Positions 56,837 through 64,000 of a stretch of 64,000 nucleotides of DNA are shown here, piece by piece. How positions within the stretch are numbered: position 1 is the first letter of the stretch; each line of letters starts with the position of its first letter. The DNA is from UBA5189 sp040389445 (GTDB taxonomy: Bacteria > Chloroflexota > Limnocylindria > Limnocylindrales > CSP1-4), in contig JAZJZX010000014.1 of NCBI GenBank assembly GCA_040389445.1, positions 201,151-265,150 of the forward strand, given 5' to 3'. A program made the translations under genes and the position numbers. Under the pieces are notes generated by a model. That model did not search any database and was not told the origin of the DNA. It saw nothing but the letters and a program-made list of their open reading frames with translations.

Positions 56837-57715
56837 ATGCGCGTTGGCTTCGTCGGACTCGGCACGATGGGCGGGGCGATGGCCGCCAACGTGACGAGGG
56901 CAGGTTTCCCGGTCGCTGCCTGGAATCGGACGCCCGGACGCGCCTCGGCGCTGGAGGAGCTGGGGGTTCGAACGGTGGACAGTCCGGCGGCCGTGGCAGC
57001 GGCGTCGGACATCGTCGTCACCATCGTGTCCGACACGCCCGATGTGGAAGCGGTCCTGTTCGGCGATCAGGGTGTCGCTGCCGGTGCCGTGCCCGGGACC
57101 CTGGTCGTGGACATGTCCACGATCTCGCCGTCTGCCACGCAGCTTTTCGCGGCCCGCCTCCGCGAGCGCGGCGTTGCGATGCTCGATGCCCCCGTCTCGG
57201 GCGGCAGCGAGGGCGCGAAGAAGGGAACCCTGACGATCTTCGTCGGCGGGGACGCGCCGGATCTCGAGCGCGCCCGGCCGGTCCTGGAGGCCATGGGCAC
57301 CACCATCACCCTCGTGGGCCCGATCGGCTCCGGACAAGCCGTGAAGGCCGTGAACCAGGTGATCCTCGCCGGAACGTACCTCGGGGTCGCCGAGGGCATC
57401 GTCCTGGCGATCAAGGCCGGGCTCGACGGCGAGCAGGTCGTGGCGGCGCTCTCGGGCGGTGCTGCTCAATCGTGGGTCCTTGCCAACCGCAGTGGCCGCA
57501 TGCTCGAAAACGACTACCCCCTCGGGTTCAAGGTCGCGCTCCACCGCAAGGACCTCGGGATCGCCCTCCAGCTGGCCCGGGAGACCGGGGCATCCTTGCC
57601 GATCGCAGCATGGTGCGAGCAGATCGAGGCGGGCCTCATCGGGAAAGGCCACGCCGACGACGACATGTCGGCCGTCGCACGCGCGATCCGCGAGCTGTCG
57701 GGGCTCGACGGGTAG
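56837..57715 (+). CDS. 3-hydroxyisobutyrate dehydrogenase-family oxidoreductase
   Basis: 292 residues. The Rossmann start is MRVGFVGLGTMGGAMAANVT; LDAPVSGGSEGAKKGTLTIF is the substrate-binding signature and GSGQAVKAVNQVILAGTYLG carries the catalytic Lys. Members reduce or oxidise beta-hydroxyacids such as 3-hydroxyisobutyrate, tartronate semialdehyde or glyoxylate; which one cannot be told. GGAGGAC before the ATG at 56837 fixes the start. Confidence 0.88.
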   Translation: MRVGFVGLGTMGGAMAANVTRAGFPVAAWNRTPGRASALEELGVRTVDSPAAVAAASDIVVTIVSDTPDVEAVLFGDQGVAAGAVPGTLVVDMSTISPSATQLFAARLRERGVAMLDAPVSGGSEGAKKGTLTIFVGGDAPDLERARPVLEAMGTTITLVGPIGSGQAVKAVNQVILAGTYLGVAEGIVLAIKAGLDGEQVVAALSGGAAQSWVLANRSGRMLENDYPLGFKVALHRKDLGIALQLARETGASLPIAAWCEQIEAGLIGKGHADDDMSAVARAIRELSGLDG

Positions 57716-57760
57716 GGCGCGCCCTCGGCGTACGGGCCGGGCCATGCCGGCCCCCGCTCC

Positions 57761-58939
57761 TCAGTCGAGGCCCACCAGGAGCATCGGCGATCCGAGACGC
57801 CCGTCGTAGCGCGGCCGAAAACGCTCGACGTTGTACATCGTCTCGACATCCACGCGCCGGGCCGCCACGCCCGTGGACTGCAGGTCGACGTGGGCATATT
57901 TCCCGTCGCGAATTCCCACCATCTGCCCGAAGACGCCGTCGGCGACCAGGTCCATCGCCACATTCGCGAACGTCGAGGCGACAATCTGGTCGAGCGCGTC
58001 CGGCTGGCCGGACCGAAGGTCGTAGGTCAATTCGATGGCCAGGGACTCGATCCCGGTTCGCGCGCCGAGTTCGCTGGCGAGCGTCTCGCCGACATTCGCC
58101 TTGTGGCGATGCCCGAACGCGTCCGCCGGACCGTACTCCGGGATGTCGGCGCCTTCCCAGATCGCCCCCTCCGCGGTGACGACGATCGCATATCGGCTCG
58201 GCGAGGCTCGGTGGTCCTGGGCGATGACCTCGGCCAGGCGCTCGATGTCGTAGCGCACCTCGGGGATGACGCAACGGGCAGATGTCACGTAGGCGGCAAA
58301 CAGGGCCGAGAACCCGGCGTCCCGGCCGAAGATCCGGAACACCCCGATGCGTTCGTGGCTGCCGAGCGTGGTCCGCTGGCGGTCGATGAGTTCCTTGGCC
58401 CGGGTGATCGCAGACGAGAAGCCGATGCAGTACTCGGTGCCGGGTGCGTCGTTGTCCATCGTCTTCGGGATGGCCACGAGCGGGAGACCCCTGCCCGCGA
58501 GGATCCGTGCGAACGAGAGTGTGTCGTCGCCGCCGATGGCGACAAGGACGTCGATGCCGAGCTGGTCGAGATGCTCCAAGACGATCGGCGTGAGGTCGAA
58601 CCGGTCGTCGCCGATCTGCATCTCCGTGGCGCGAGCCGGCTCCAGCCACGACGGAAGTGCCCTGCGGGGCATCTTCGCGGGGTTGGTGCGCGAGGTGTGG
58701 AGGATCGTGCCCCCGGTCCGATCGATGGCCCGCGTGTTCGTCCGGTCGAGGCGTCGGAGGTACTCCGGGTCGAGGTCGCGTCCCGGCTGGACGTGCGTCA
58801 GCCCCTCCCAGCCTCGTCGAATGCCCATCACCTCGGCGCCCAGTTCGGTCGCCCGATAGGTGACGCTCTTGATCACCGAGTTCAGGCCGGGGACGTCGCC
58901 GCCGCCGGTGAGGATGCCGATGCGCTGTGGTCGCTTCAT
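57761..58939 (-). CDS. pfkA: 6-phosphofructokinase with pyrophosphate-type active site
   Basis: 392 residues. ILTGGGDVPGLNSVIKSVTY, VAIGGDDTLSFARILAG and LVAIPKTMDNDAPGTEYCIG are the PFK motifs. Asp in GGDDT and Lys in PKTMDND occupy the positions (E. coli Gly104 and Gly124) that distinguish pyrophosphate-dependent enzymes from ATP-dependent ones. The enzyme would phosphorylate fructose 6-phosphate with PPi, reversibly. A TAGCAT at 58948-58953 lies 8 nt before the start at 58939. Confidence 0.9.
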   Translation of the reverse strand: MKRPQRIGILTGGGDVPGLNSVIKSVTYRATELGAEVMGIRRGWEGLTHVQPGRDLDPEYLRRLDRTNTRAIDRTGGTILHTSRTNPAKMPRRALPSWLEPARATEMQIGDDRFDLTPIVLEHLDQLGIDVLVAIGGDDTLSFARILAGRGLPLVAIPKTMDNDAPGTEYCIGFSSAITRAKELIDRQRTTLGSHERIGVFRIFGRDAGFSALFAAYVTSARCVIPEVRYDIERLAEVIAQDHRASPSRYAIVVTAEGAIWEGADIPEYGPADAFGHRHKANVGETLASELGARTGIESLAIELTYDLRSGQPDALDQIVASTFANVAMDLVADGVFGQMVGIRDGKYAHVDLQSTGVAARRVDVETMYNVERFRPRYDGRLGSPMLLVGLD

Positions 58940-59060
58940 CAGCGGGAATGCTAGACCCCTTCCCGCCTTCATGACGGTTGCGACCTGGTTGCGATCACCC
59001 GCCCGGGCTTCGCGAGCCGCCGCCCGTCGATCGCGCCGGGCGGCCGCGTATCATCGGGCC

Positions 59061-59501
59061 ATGAACTACGAGCTCTACATGGGCGAGGCGCTCGCCGAGG
59101 CACGCACCGCCGTGTCGCGGGGGGAGCGACCACACGCTGCCGTCGCGGTGATGGATGAGGCGATGGTCGCCCGCGGCCACGAACGCGTTCTCGAGACCAA
59201 CGACCCCACCGCACACGCCGTGATCCTGGCGCTGCGAGAGGCTGCCCGGCGGCTGGCCACGCCGCGACTTCAGGACCTGACGATCTTTGCGACCGTTGAA
59301 CCATGCGCGATGTGCGTCGGGGCCATGCTCTCGAGCGACGTCGAGGCACTGGTCTTCGCCGCTCCGGATCCGCGCGAGGGCGCCGCCGGGAGTGTCGTCC
59401 AGCTGGCGGATCACGCCGCCATGGGTCGCCGGCTGAAGATCGTCAGCGGCATCCGGCGGGACGAGGCGGAAGAACTTCTGGCCTCCATCGTCGCCCGATA
59501 A
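59061..59501 (+). CDS. TadA-like nucleoside deaminase with missing catalytic Glu
   Basis: 146 residues of the CDA/TadA deaminase fold: PHAAVAVMDEAMVARGHERV, DPTAHAVILALREAARRLA and TVEPCAMCVGAMLSS. The zinc ligands (His in THA, PCAMC) are present. The catalytic Glu of the HAE motif is Val here (codon GTG at 59219-59221; GAG expected), so hydrolytic deamination should be strongly impaired. The rest aligns well with TadA, including VFAAPDPREGAAGS. TATCAT (59049-59054) lies 6 nt before the ATG. Confidence 0.8.
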   Translation: MNYELYMGEALAEARTAVSRGERPHAAVAVMDEAMVARGHERVLETNDPTAHAVILALREAARRLATPRLQDLTIFATVEPCAMCVGAMLSSDVEALVFAAPDPREGAAGSVVQLADHAAMGRRLKIVSGIRRDEAEELLASIVAR

Positions 59502-59546
59502 GCGACTGGGGTTCGGCGGGGGAGACCCTCTGCTATCCTCTCGCGC

Positions 59547-59632
<86 letters not shown>

Positions 59633-59795
59633 TGGCGCGACCTATGGATCGGGTCATCCCCGCGTTGGGCCCTCCGCTCCCTCGCTCACGGACGTCCAGG
59701 TCCGCGCGCTCGGGTGCTCGGCCCCGCCTTGGGCTGACCTCGACCATCGGCCGCGCAGCCCTTCTCGGTGCGAGCCGTCCTGGGCGTGGCTACTC

Positions 59796-59883
59796 GGAGA
59801 GGTCGCCTAGTGGACTATGGCGCCGCACTGGAAATGCGGTTCGCGGCAACGCGTCGGGGGTTCGAATCCCCCCCTCTCCGCCA
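59796..59883 (+). tRNA. tRNA-Ser(GGA)
   Basis: Class II tRNA with acceptor GGAGAGG / CCTCTCC, anticodon loop CTGGAAA (anticodon GGA, codons UCC/UCU), T loop TTCGAAT and CCA. The acceptor and T arm are nearly identical to those of the two other serine tRNAs in the window. The 163 bp between the two right-hand tRNAs hold nothing recognisable. Confidence 0.95.
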
Positions 59884-59948
59884 CACCTCCGCGCCATCGG
59901 CCTTGCCGGCTGACGAGCGCTCGGGTCGATTGCGGCTACACTTCGCGG

Positions 59949-60216
59949 TGCCGTGCTAGGCGGGGAACTAGCGGTGCCCTGTACCTGCAATCCGCTCCAG
60001 CAGGGCTGAATTCCCCCTCGAGGCCCCCGCGCGCGGAGGCCGCCATCCCAGGCGACGTTGAGGACCGGGTCCCGCGCAGCGGCGACTCGCGAACCGTGTC
60101 AGGTCCGGAAGGAAGCAGCACTCAGCGATCTTCGCCGGGTGCCGCGGAACGGCCTGGTCCGAGCCGTCTTCGATGGTGGGCCCGGGCGCGGCTCGGTCGA
60201 CAGGGGGTGCACGGCA
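59949..60216 (+). ncRNA. ffs: Signal recognition particle RNA, large form
   Basis: The ends TGCCGTGC and GCACGGCA are complementary. GTCAGGTCCGGAAGGAAGCA inside (about 60097-60116) is the hallmark domain IV loop bound by Ffh. A 5' region with GGCGGGGAACTAGCGGTGCC and CTGTACCTGC matches the Alu-type end of long bacterial SRP RNAs. About 268 nt, so it is not the short 4.5S type. It recruits ribosomes making membrane proteins. dnaX follows directly. Confidence 0.92.
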
Positions 60217-60253
60217 TATTGATCGAACCTGCAATCGGCCCCCGAGGAGCGTG

Positions 60254-61900
60254 GTGACCAAGAGCGCCTCGAGCCCGTCCGAACCGAAGACGGCCGTTCC
60301 CGCGGCACCGCATCAGGCGATCTACCGTCGCTGGCGGGCGCAGACGTTCGGCCAGATCGTGGGTCAGACCGCGGTCGTCCAGACCCTCCAGAATGCCGTT
60401 CGCACCGGCCGGGTCGCGCACGCGGTCCTGTTCGTCGGCCCGCGTGGCACCGGCAAGACCTCCCTGGCCCGGATCCTGGCCAAGGCGATCAACTGCACCG
60501 ATCTTCGAGATGGCGATCCCTGTGACGCATGCCCGTCGTGCGTCGCCATCCGCGAGGGCCGCGCCCTCGACCTCATCGAGATCGACGCTGCGTCGAACCG
60601 TGGAATCGATGCCATCCGGGAACTTCGGGAGCGGATCAACTACGCCCCGACGGACCTGAGGCGCAAGGTCTACATCCTCGACGAGGCCCACCAGATCACG
60701 AAGGACGCCTGGAATGCGCTCCTCAAGTCGCTCGAGGAGCCGCCCGACTTCGTCGTGTTCATGTTCGCCTCAACACACCCGCAGGATTTCCCGCCGGCCA
60801 TCCTGTCCCGCCTCCAGCGATTCGACGTCCGTCGGCTGACGGCCGCTGAGATCGAGGGCAAGCTGGCCCGCATTCTCGAGGGCGACGGCCGGGTGGCAGA
60901 CCCGGCGGCCGTCCGATTGATCGCCCGGCTCGCGGCAGGCGGGATGCGCGACGCCGAGTCGATGCTGGACCAGCTGCTCGCCTCGGGCGGCGATCGCCTC
61001 GACGAGGCAACCGTCCGCGATCTCCTGGGTCTGGCCGCGGCGGACACGATCGATGGGTTCGTGACGGCGATGATCGAGGACGACGTGGCCTCCGGAGTCC
61101 ACATTCTCGATGAACTCGAGGACCGGGGCCGGGATCTCCGTGCGTTCATGGAGCAGCTCGTCGAGGTCGTCCGGGCCGGTCTCGTCGGGGGATCACGCGG
61201 CTCGGCGACGGCCGACACCGGGACGCATTCGGTCACGGACATGGTTCGGCTGGCCCGTCGCCTCGGCGACATCGATCCCAATCGGGCAGGCATTGGCGGG
61301 TTGCGCCTCCAGCTCGAGCTCGCGCTGTTCCCGGCCTCGCCCGTCGTCGTCCAACCGGTGCATGCTGCCCCGATCGCCGCCCTGCACCCGCCGTCCGTCG
61401 AGGCACCAGCCGTGGAGCCGCCGCCCGTCACGTCGGCAGACCGCGGTTCGCCGTCCCCACCTGAGGGTCGGACCCGACCGTCAACCCGAGCGGCTGCCCA
61501 CGCCGAGCAGCCGACCGATCCAGCACCCGGGGTCGATCCCGGTGGGACCGACCTCGATCGGCTGCGCCGGCGCTGGCCGGAGGTCGTGGCGCGAATCAGT
61601 GCCCATCCGCCGACCAAGCCCCTCATTGCGGTCTGCCTGCCGATTTCCGTGGAGGATGGCATCGTCACGCTGGGATTCCCGGAAGATCAGGGGTTCCTTC
61701 GCGATGTCGCCGAGCGCCGCCGATCCGTCCTCGAGGACGGTATCGCAGCCGTGCTCGGGAAGTCGATCGGGGTGCGGTGCGTGGCGACCAATCTCGATCA
61801 GATCCCGGCCCTGCCAGTCGACGCCGAGGCGGCGTTCGTCCTGGCCGAGGCACGCCGGATCTTCGAAGCCGATGAGCCCAGCGCGGGCGAGGTCAGCTGA
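60254..61900 (+). CDS. dnaX: DNA polymerase III subunit gamma/tau
   Basis: 548 residues. The clamp-loader ATPase has VLFVGPRGTGKTSLARILAK (Walker A), zinc Cys in CTDLRDGDPCDACPSC, and VYILDEAHQITKDAWNALLK (Walker B), with sensor ASTHPQDFPPAILSRLQRF. Domain III follows and then a Pro-rich linker (about 390-440) and a C-terminal tau-type domain. GAGGAG before GTG 60254 sets the start; upstream reading overlaps the SRP RNA. Next come ybaB and recR, the usual dnaX-ybaB-recR cluster. Confidence 0.95.
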   Translation: MTKSASSPSEPKTAVPAAPHQAIYRRWRAQTFGQIVGQTAVVQTLQNAVRTGRVAHAVLFVGPRGTGKTSLARILAKAINCTDLRDGDPCDACPSCVAIREGRALDLIEIDAASNRGIDAIRELRERINYAPTDLRRKVYILDEAHQITKDAWNALLKSLEEPPDFVVFMFASTHPQDFPPAILSRLQRFDVRRLTAAEIEGKLARILEGDGRVADPAAVRLIARLAAGGMRDAESMLDQLLASGGDRLDEATVRDLLGLAAADTIDGFVTAMIEDDVASGVHILDELEDRGRDLRAFMEQLVEVVRAGLVGGSRGSATADTGTHSVTDMVRLARRLGDIDPNRAGIGGLRLQLELALFPASPVVVQPVHAAPIAALHPPSVEAPAVEPPPVTSADRGSPSPPEGRTRPSTRAAAHAEQPTDPAPGVDPGGTDLDRLRRRWPEVVARISAHPPTKPLIAVCLPISVEDGIVTLGFPEDQGFLRDVAERRRSVLEDGIAAVLGKSIGVRCVATNLDQIPALPVDAEAAFVLAEARRIFEADEPSAGEVS

Positions 61901-61911
61901 CGGGGCGCTCG

Positions 61912-61953
61912 TGCGAGCGCGTCCGCGCGTCCGCGCGTCCGCGCGAGCTCGCA
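61912..61953. repeat. Tandem octamers inside an inverted repeat after dnaX
   Basis: Three copies of GCGCGTCC (61917-61940) lie between TGCGAGC (61912-61918) and its complement GCTCGCA (61947-61953). It could act as a transcription terminator stem without a T tract, or be simple expansion. Confidence 0.6.
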
Positions 61954-62041
61954 GGCCGGCGCTCCTGTCCGCCTCCCGAGCGCAGCCAGCCGCCATACCC
62001 CAGACTTGGATCATCAACGAAGCAGGAGCGGAGCACGACCG

Positions 62042-62362
62042 ATGGGCATGGCGAACCTGCAGCGCATGGCGATGCAGATGCAGCAGGACATGGCGCGCAT
62101 CCAGGATGAACTGGCGGTCATGGAAGTGGATGGCTCGGCCGGTGGTGGCGTCGTGCGGGCCGTGGTGACCGGGAAGCAGGAGCTCCGGTCGGTGACGATC
62201 GACCCGTCGGCCGTGGATCCGGCCGACGTCGAGATGCTCCAGGATCTCGTCGTCGCAGCGATCAACGATGCCCTCGAAGCATCGCGCCGTCTCGCCGAGC
62301 AGAAGATGGGGGCCCTCACCGGCGGGCTCGGAGGCGGCCTCGGCGGCCTCCTGGGTCGCTGA
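62042..62362 (+). CDS. ybaB: YbaB/EbfC-family nucleoid-associated protein
   Basis: 106 residues. A Met/Gln-rich helix (NLQRMAMQMQQDMARIQDEL), then the strands VRAVVTGKQELRSVTIDPSA and DLVVAAINDALEASRRLAEQ are typical; the C-terminus is Gly-rich. The dimer binds DNA without clear sequence preference. Fixed place between dnaX and recR. Starts at 62042 or at an ATG 6 nt later. Confidence 0.93.
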   Translation: MGMANLQRMAMQMQQDMARIQDELAVMEVDGSAGGGVVRAVVTGKQELRSVTIDPSAVDPADVEMLQDLVVAAINDALEASRRLAEQKMGALTGGLGGGLGGLLGR

Positions 62363-62366
62363 CACC

Positions 62367-62999
62367 GTGGTCACTCCCCTCATCGAGCCGGTCGCGCGAC
62401 TCATCGAGGCGTTCAACCGCCTGCCCGGCATCGGACCCAAGACCGCGCAGCGCCTGACGTACCACCTGCTGCGAGCGGCCGACACGGAGGCGCGCATCCT
62501 CGCGGCCGCCCTCGTCGCCGTCCGGGACCAGGTGGTCTTCTGCGAGGTCTGCTTCAACATCAGCGACGCACCTCGTTGCCCCATCTGCCGTGACGGTGGT
62601 CGCGACACGCGACGCCTGTGCGTCGTCGAGGAGCCCCTCGACGTCCTCGCCCTCGAGCGGACGGGTGAGTTCCGTGGGACCTATCACGTCCTGCACGGCG
62701 CGATCTCGCCGATCGACGGCGTCGGCCCGGACAGGCTGCGTATCCGCGAACTCCTCGGGCGGGTCGATGAGGCGGTTGCCGGAGGGACGCCCTTCGTCGA
62801 GGTCATCATCGCGACGAACCCGACCCTCGAGGGTGAAGCAACGGCGATGTATCTGGACGAGCGACTGCGTGCGAATGTCGGATCCGTCACCCGGATCGCG
62901 CGCGGAATTCCGGTCGGGGGAGATCTCGAGTACGCCGACGAAGTGACGCTGATCCGCGCCCTGCAGGGGCGACGGACGATCGGCGAGCCTCCCGCATGA
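62367..62999 (+). CDS. recR: Recombination mediator RecR
   Basis: 210 residues from GTG 62367. AFNRLPGIGPKTAQRLTYHL is the HhH motif, FCEVCFNISDAPRCPIC the Cys4 zinc finger, LCVVEEPLDVLALERTGEF the Toprim start, and VIIATNPTLEGEATAMYLDE the Toprim core. It works with RecF/RecO in loading RecA at gaps. Upstream frame is shadow of ybaB. Confidence 0.95.
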   Translation: MVTPLIEPVARLIEAFNRLPGIGPKTAQRLTYHLLRAADTEARILAAALVAVRDQVVFCEVCFNISDAPRCPICRDGGRDTRRLCVVEEPLDVLALERTGEFRGTYHVLHGAISPIDGVGPDRLRIRELLGRVDEAVAGGTPFVEVIIATNPTLEGEATAMYLDERLRANVGSVTRIARGIPVGGDLEYADEVTLIRALQGRRTIGEPPA

Positions 63000-63181
63000 A
63001 GGAGCTCTTCGCGGAGATCGGCCTGCGGCTCGCGAAAGCGGCTGCGGCTGCGGTCGTCGGAGCGGTCGTCTACCTCGTCGCCACGGGGTGGTTCGGGGCC
63101 ACGCCGGGCGTCGAGCTGGCGTTGCTGTGCTGGATCTCCGGCGCTGCCTTCATCCTCCTCGTCGAGTCCAGCCCGATCTGA
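62996..63181 (+). CDS. Small two-helix membrane protein
   Basis: 61 residues with ATGA overlap on recR. Two hydrophobic helices (AAAAAVVGAVVYLVATGWF and VELALLCWISGAAFILLVES). Unknown role. Confidence 0.6.
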   Translation: MKELFAEIGLRLAKAAAAAVVGAVVYLVATGWFGATPGVELALLCWISGAAFILLVESSPI

Positions 63182-63214
63182 TCGGGCCCGTGCCACCCGT
63201 TGCCGCGAGGCTGT

Positions 63215-63244
63215 TTGACACGAGTGGCGGGTCAGCCCTACCAT
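63215..63244 (+). promoter_or_regulatory. Ribosomal RNA operon promoter
   Basis: TTGACA (63215-63220), 18 bp, TACCAT (63239-63244), about 240 nt before the 16S gene. Same class as the aro and phage promoters. The 63250-63480 leader holds GC-rich hairpins and a CCTTGACAACTG segment (from 63385) of the kind seen in rRNA leaders; no gene is visible in it. Confidence 0.6.
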
Positions 63245-63480
63245 TCGCGGCCGTCGCCTCCGAGCAGGCGACGCCGGCCCCAGCCTTCGGGTTCGGAGCC
63301 GCCGAATCCCGGGTTTGACGGGTCGGGCGCAAAGCCCCATCATTGGGGGTCTGCGCCGGTCGCCGTTGCGCCTCGGGTGCCGCACCTTGACAACTGAAGA
63401 GTGGCAGGAAAATCCGGAACAACAAACGGATGTGCGAGCGGTCAAACCCTCGGATAAAGCCGCAGCCGCAAGGCTGTGCA

Positions 63481-64000
<520 letters not shown>

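Noticed and set aside
59884..60250. Protein-coding ORFs on both strands between tRNA-Ser(GGA) and dnaX
   Set aside because: They overlap the SRP RNA, whose conserved loop and paired ends are clear.
63385..63415. Second TTGACA before the 16S gene as promoter P2
   Set aside because: No plausible -10 follows at 16-19 bp; the CCTTGACAACTG segment resembles rRNA leader motifs instead.

Overview
The window is GC-rich bacterial chromosome carrying one complete tRNA-integrated prophage. The partial 16S rRNA gene at the right end (from about 63481) has a Chloroflexota-like sequence, and the dense gene packing, frequent GTG starts and near-leaderless promoters fit that. I read the host as a member of the Chloroflexota, possibly near the Limnocylindria; the class is a guess from memory of 16S signatures.

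Host left part (1-14255). A TrpC-TrpF-TrpB fusion protein overlaps trpA. A DinB/HicB-like protein and an ECF sigma factor with its membrane-anchored partner follow. Then comes a leftward operon that builds chorismate: aroF (DAHP synthase), aroA, aroE, aroC, an AroK-AroB fusion, aroQ, a chorismate mutase and gluQ, read from 13.8 kb down to 5.8 kb. It starts with a transcription attenuator whose 11-residue leader peptide contains Phe-Tyr-Trp-Phe. tRNA-Ser(GCT) and tRNA-Arg(GCG) follow.

Prophage (14206-54328, about 40.1 kb). A 50-bp direct repeat made of the 3' part of tRNA-Arg bounds it. From attL the order is integrase, Xis-like HTH, many small early genes, RuvC-like nuclease, HNH nuclease, an iteron/palindrome region, a RepA-type helicase, metallopeptidase, RecT, a second HNH and YqaJ exonuclease. 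An immunity region (29751-31137) has divergent HTH genes and a lipoprotein. Beyond it are tail fibres, baseplate, tape measure, tail tube, connectors, a 12-repeat protein, HK97-type capsid, a tRNA-Met-like gene, prohead protease, portal, terminases with HNH, holin-like and amidase genes, and a LuxR-type HTH next to attR. Almost everything is leftward with 1-4 nt start/stop overlaps. On excision attP falls inside such an overlapping pair and joins the early operon to the late one.

Host right part (54329-64000). A MerR regulator is coupled to a 19-residue Cys-rich peptide. Then come a DUF4032 kinase-like protein, a 3-hydroxyisobutyrate-dehydrogenase-type oxidoreductase, a phosphofructokinase with a pyrophosphate-type active site, a TadA-like deaminase lacking the catalytic Glu, tRNA-Ser(CGA), tRNA-Ser(GGA), a large SRP RNA, dnaX, ybaB, recR, a small membrane protein and the start of an rRNA operon.

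Coordinates, frames and motifs were read directly. Family assignments rest on motif recognition without database searches. Start codons were chosen from Shine-Dalgarno sequences and start/stop overlaps where possible.
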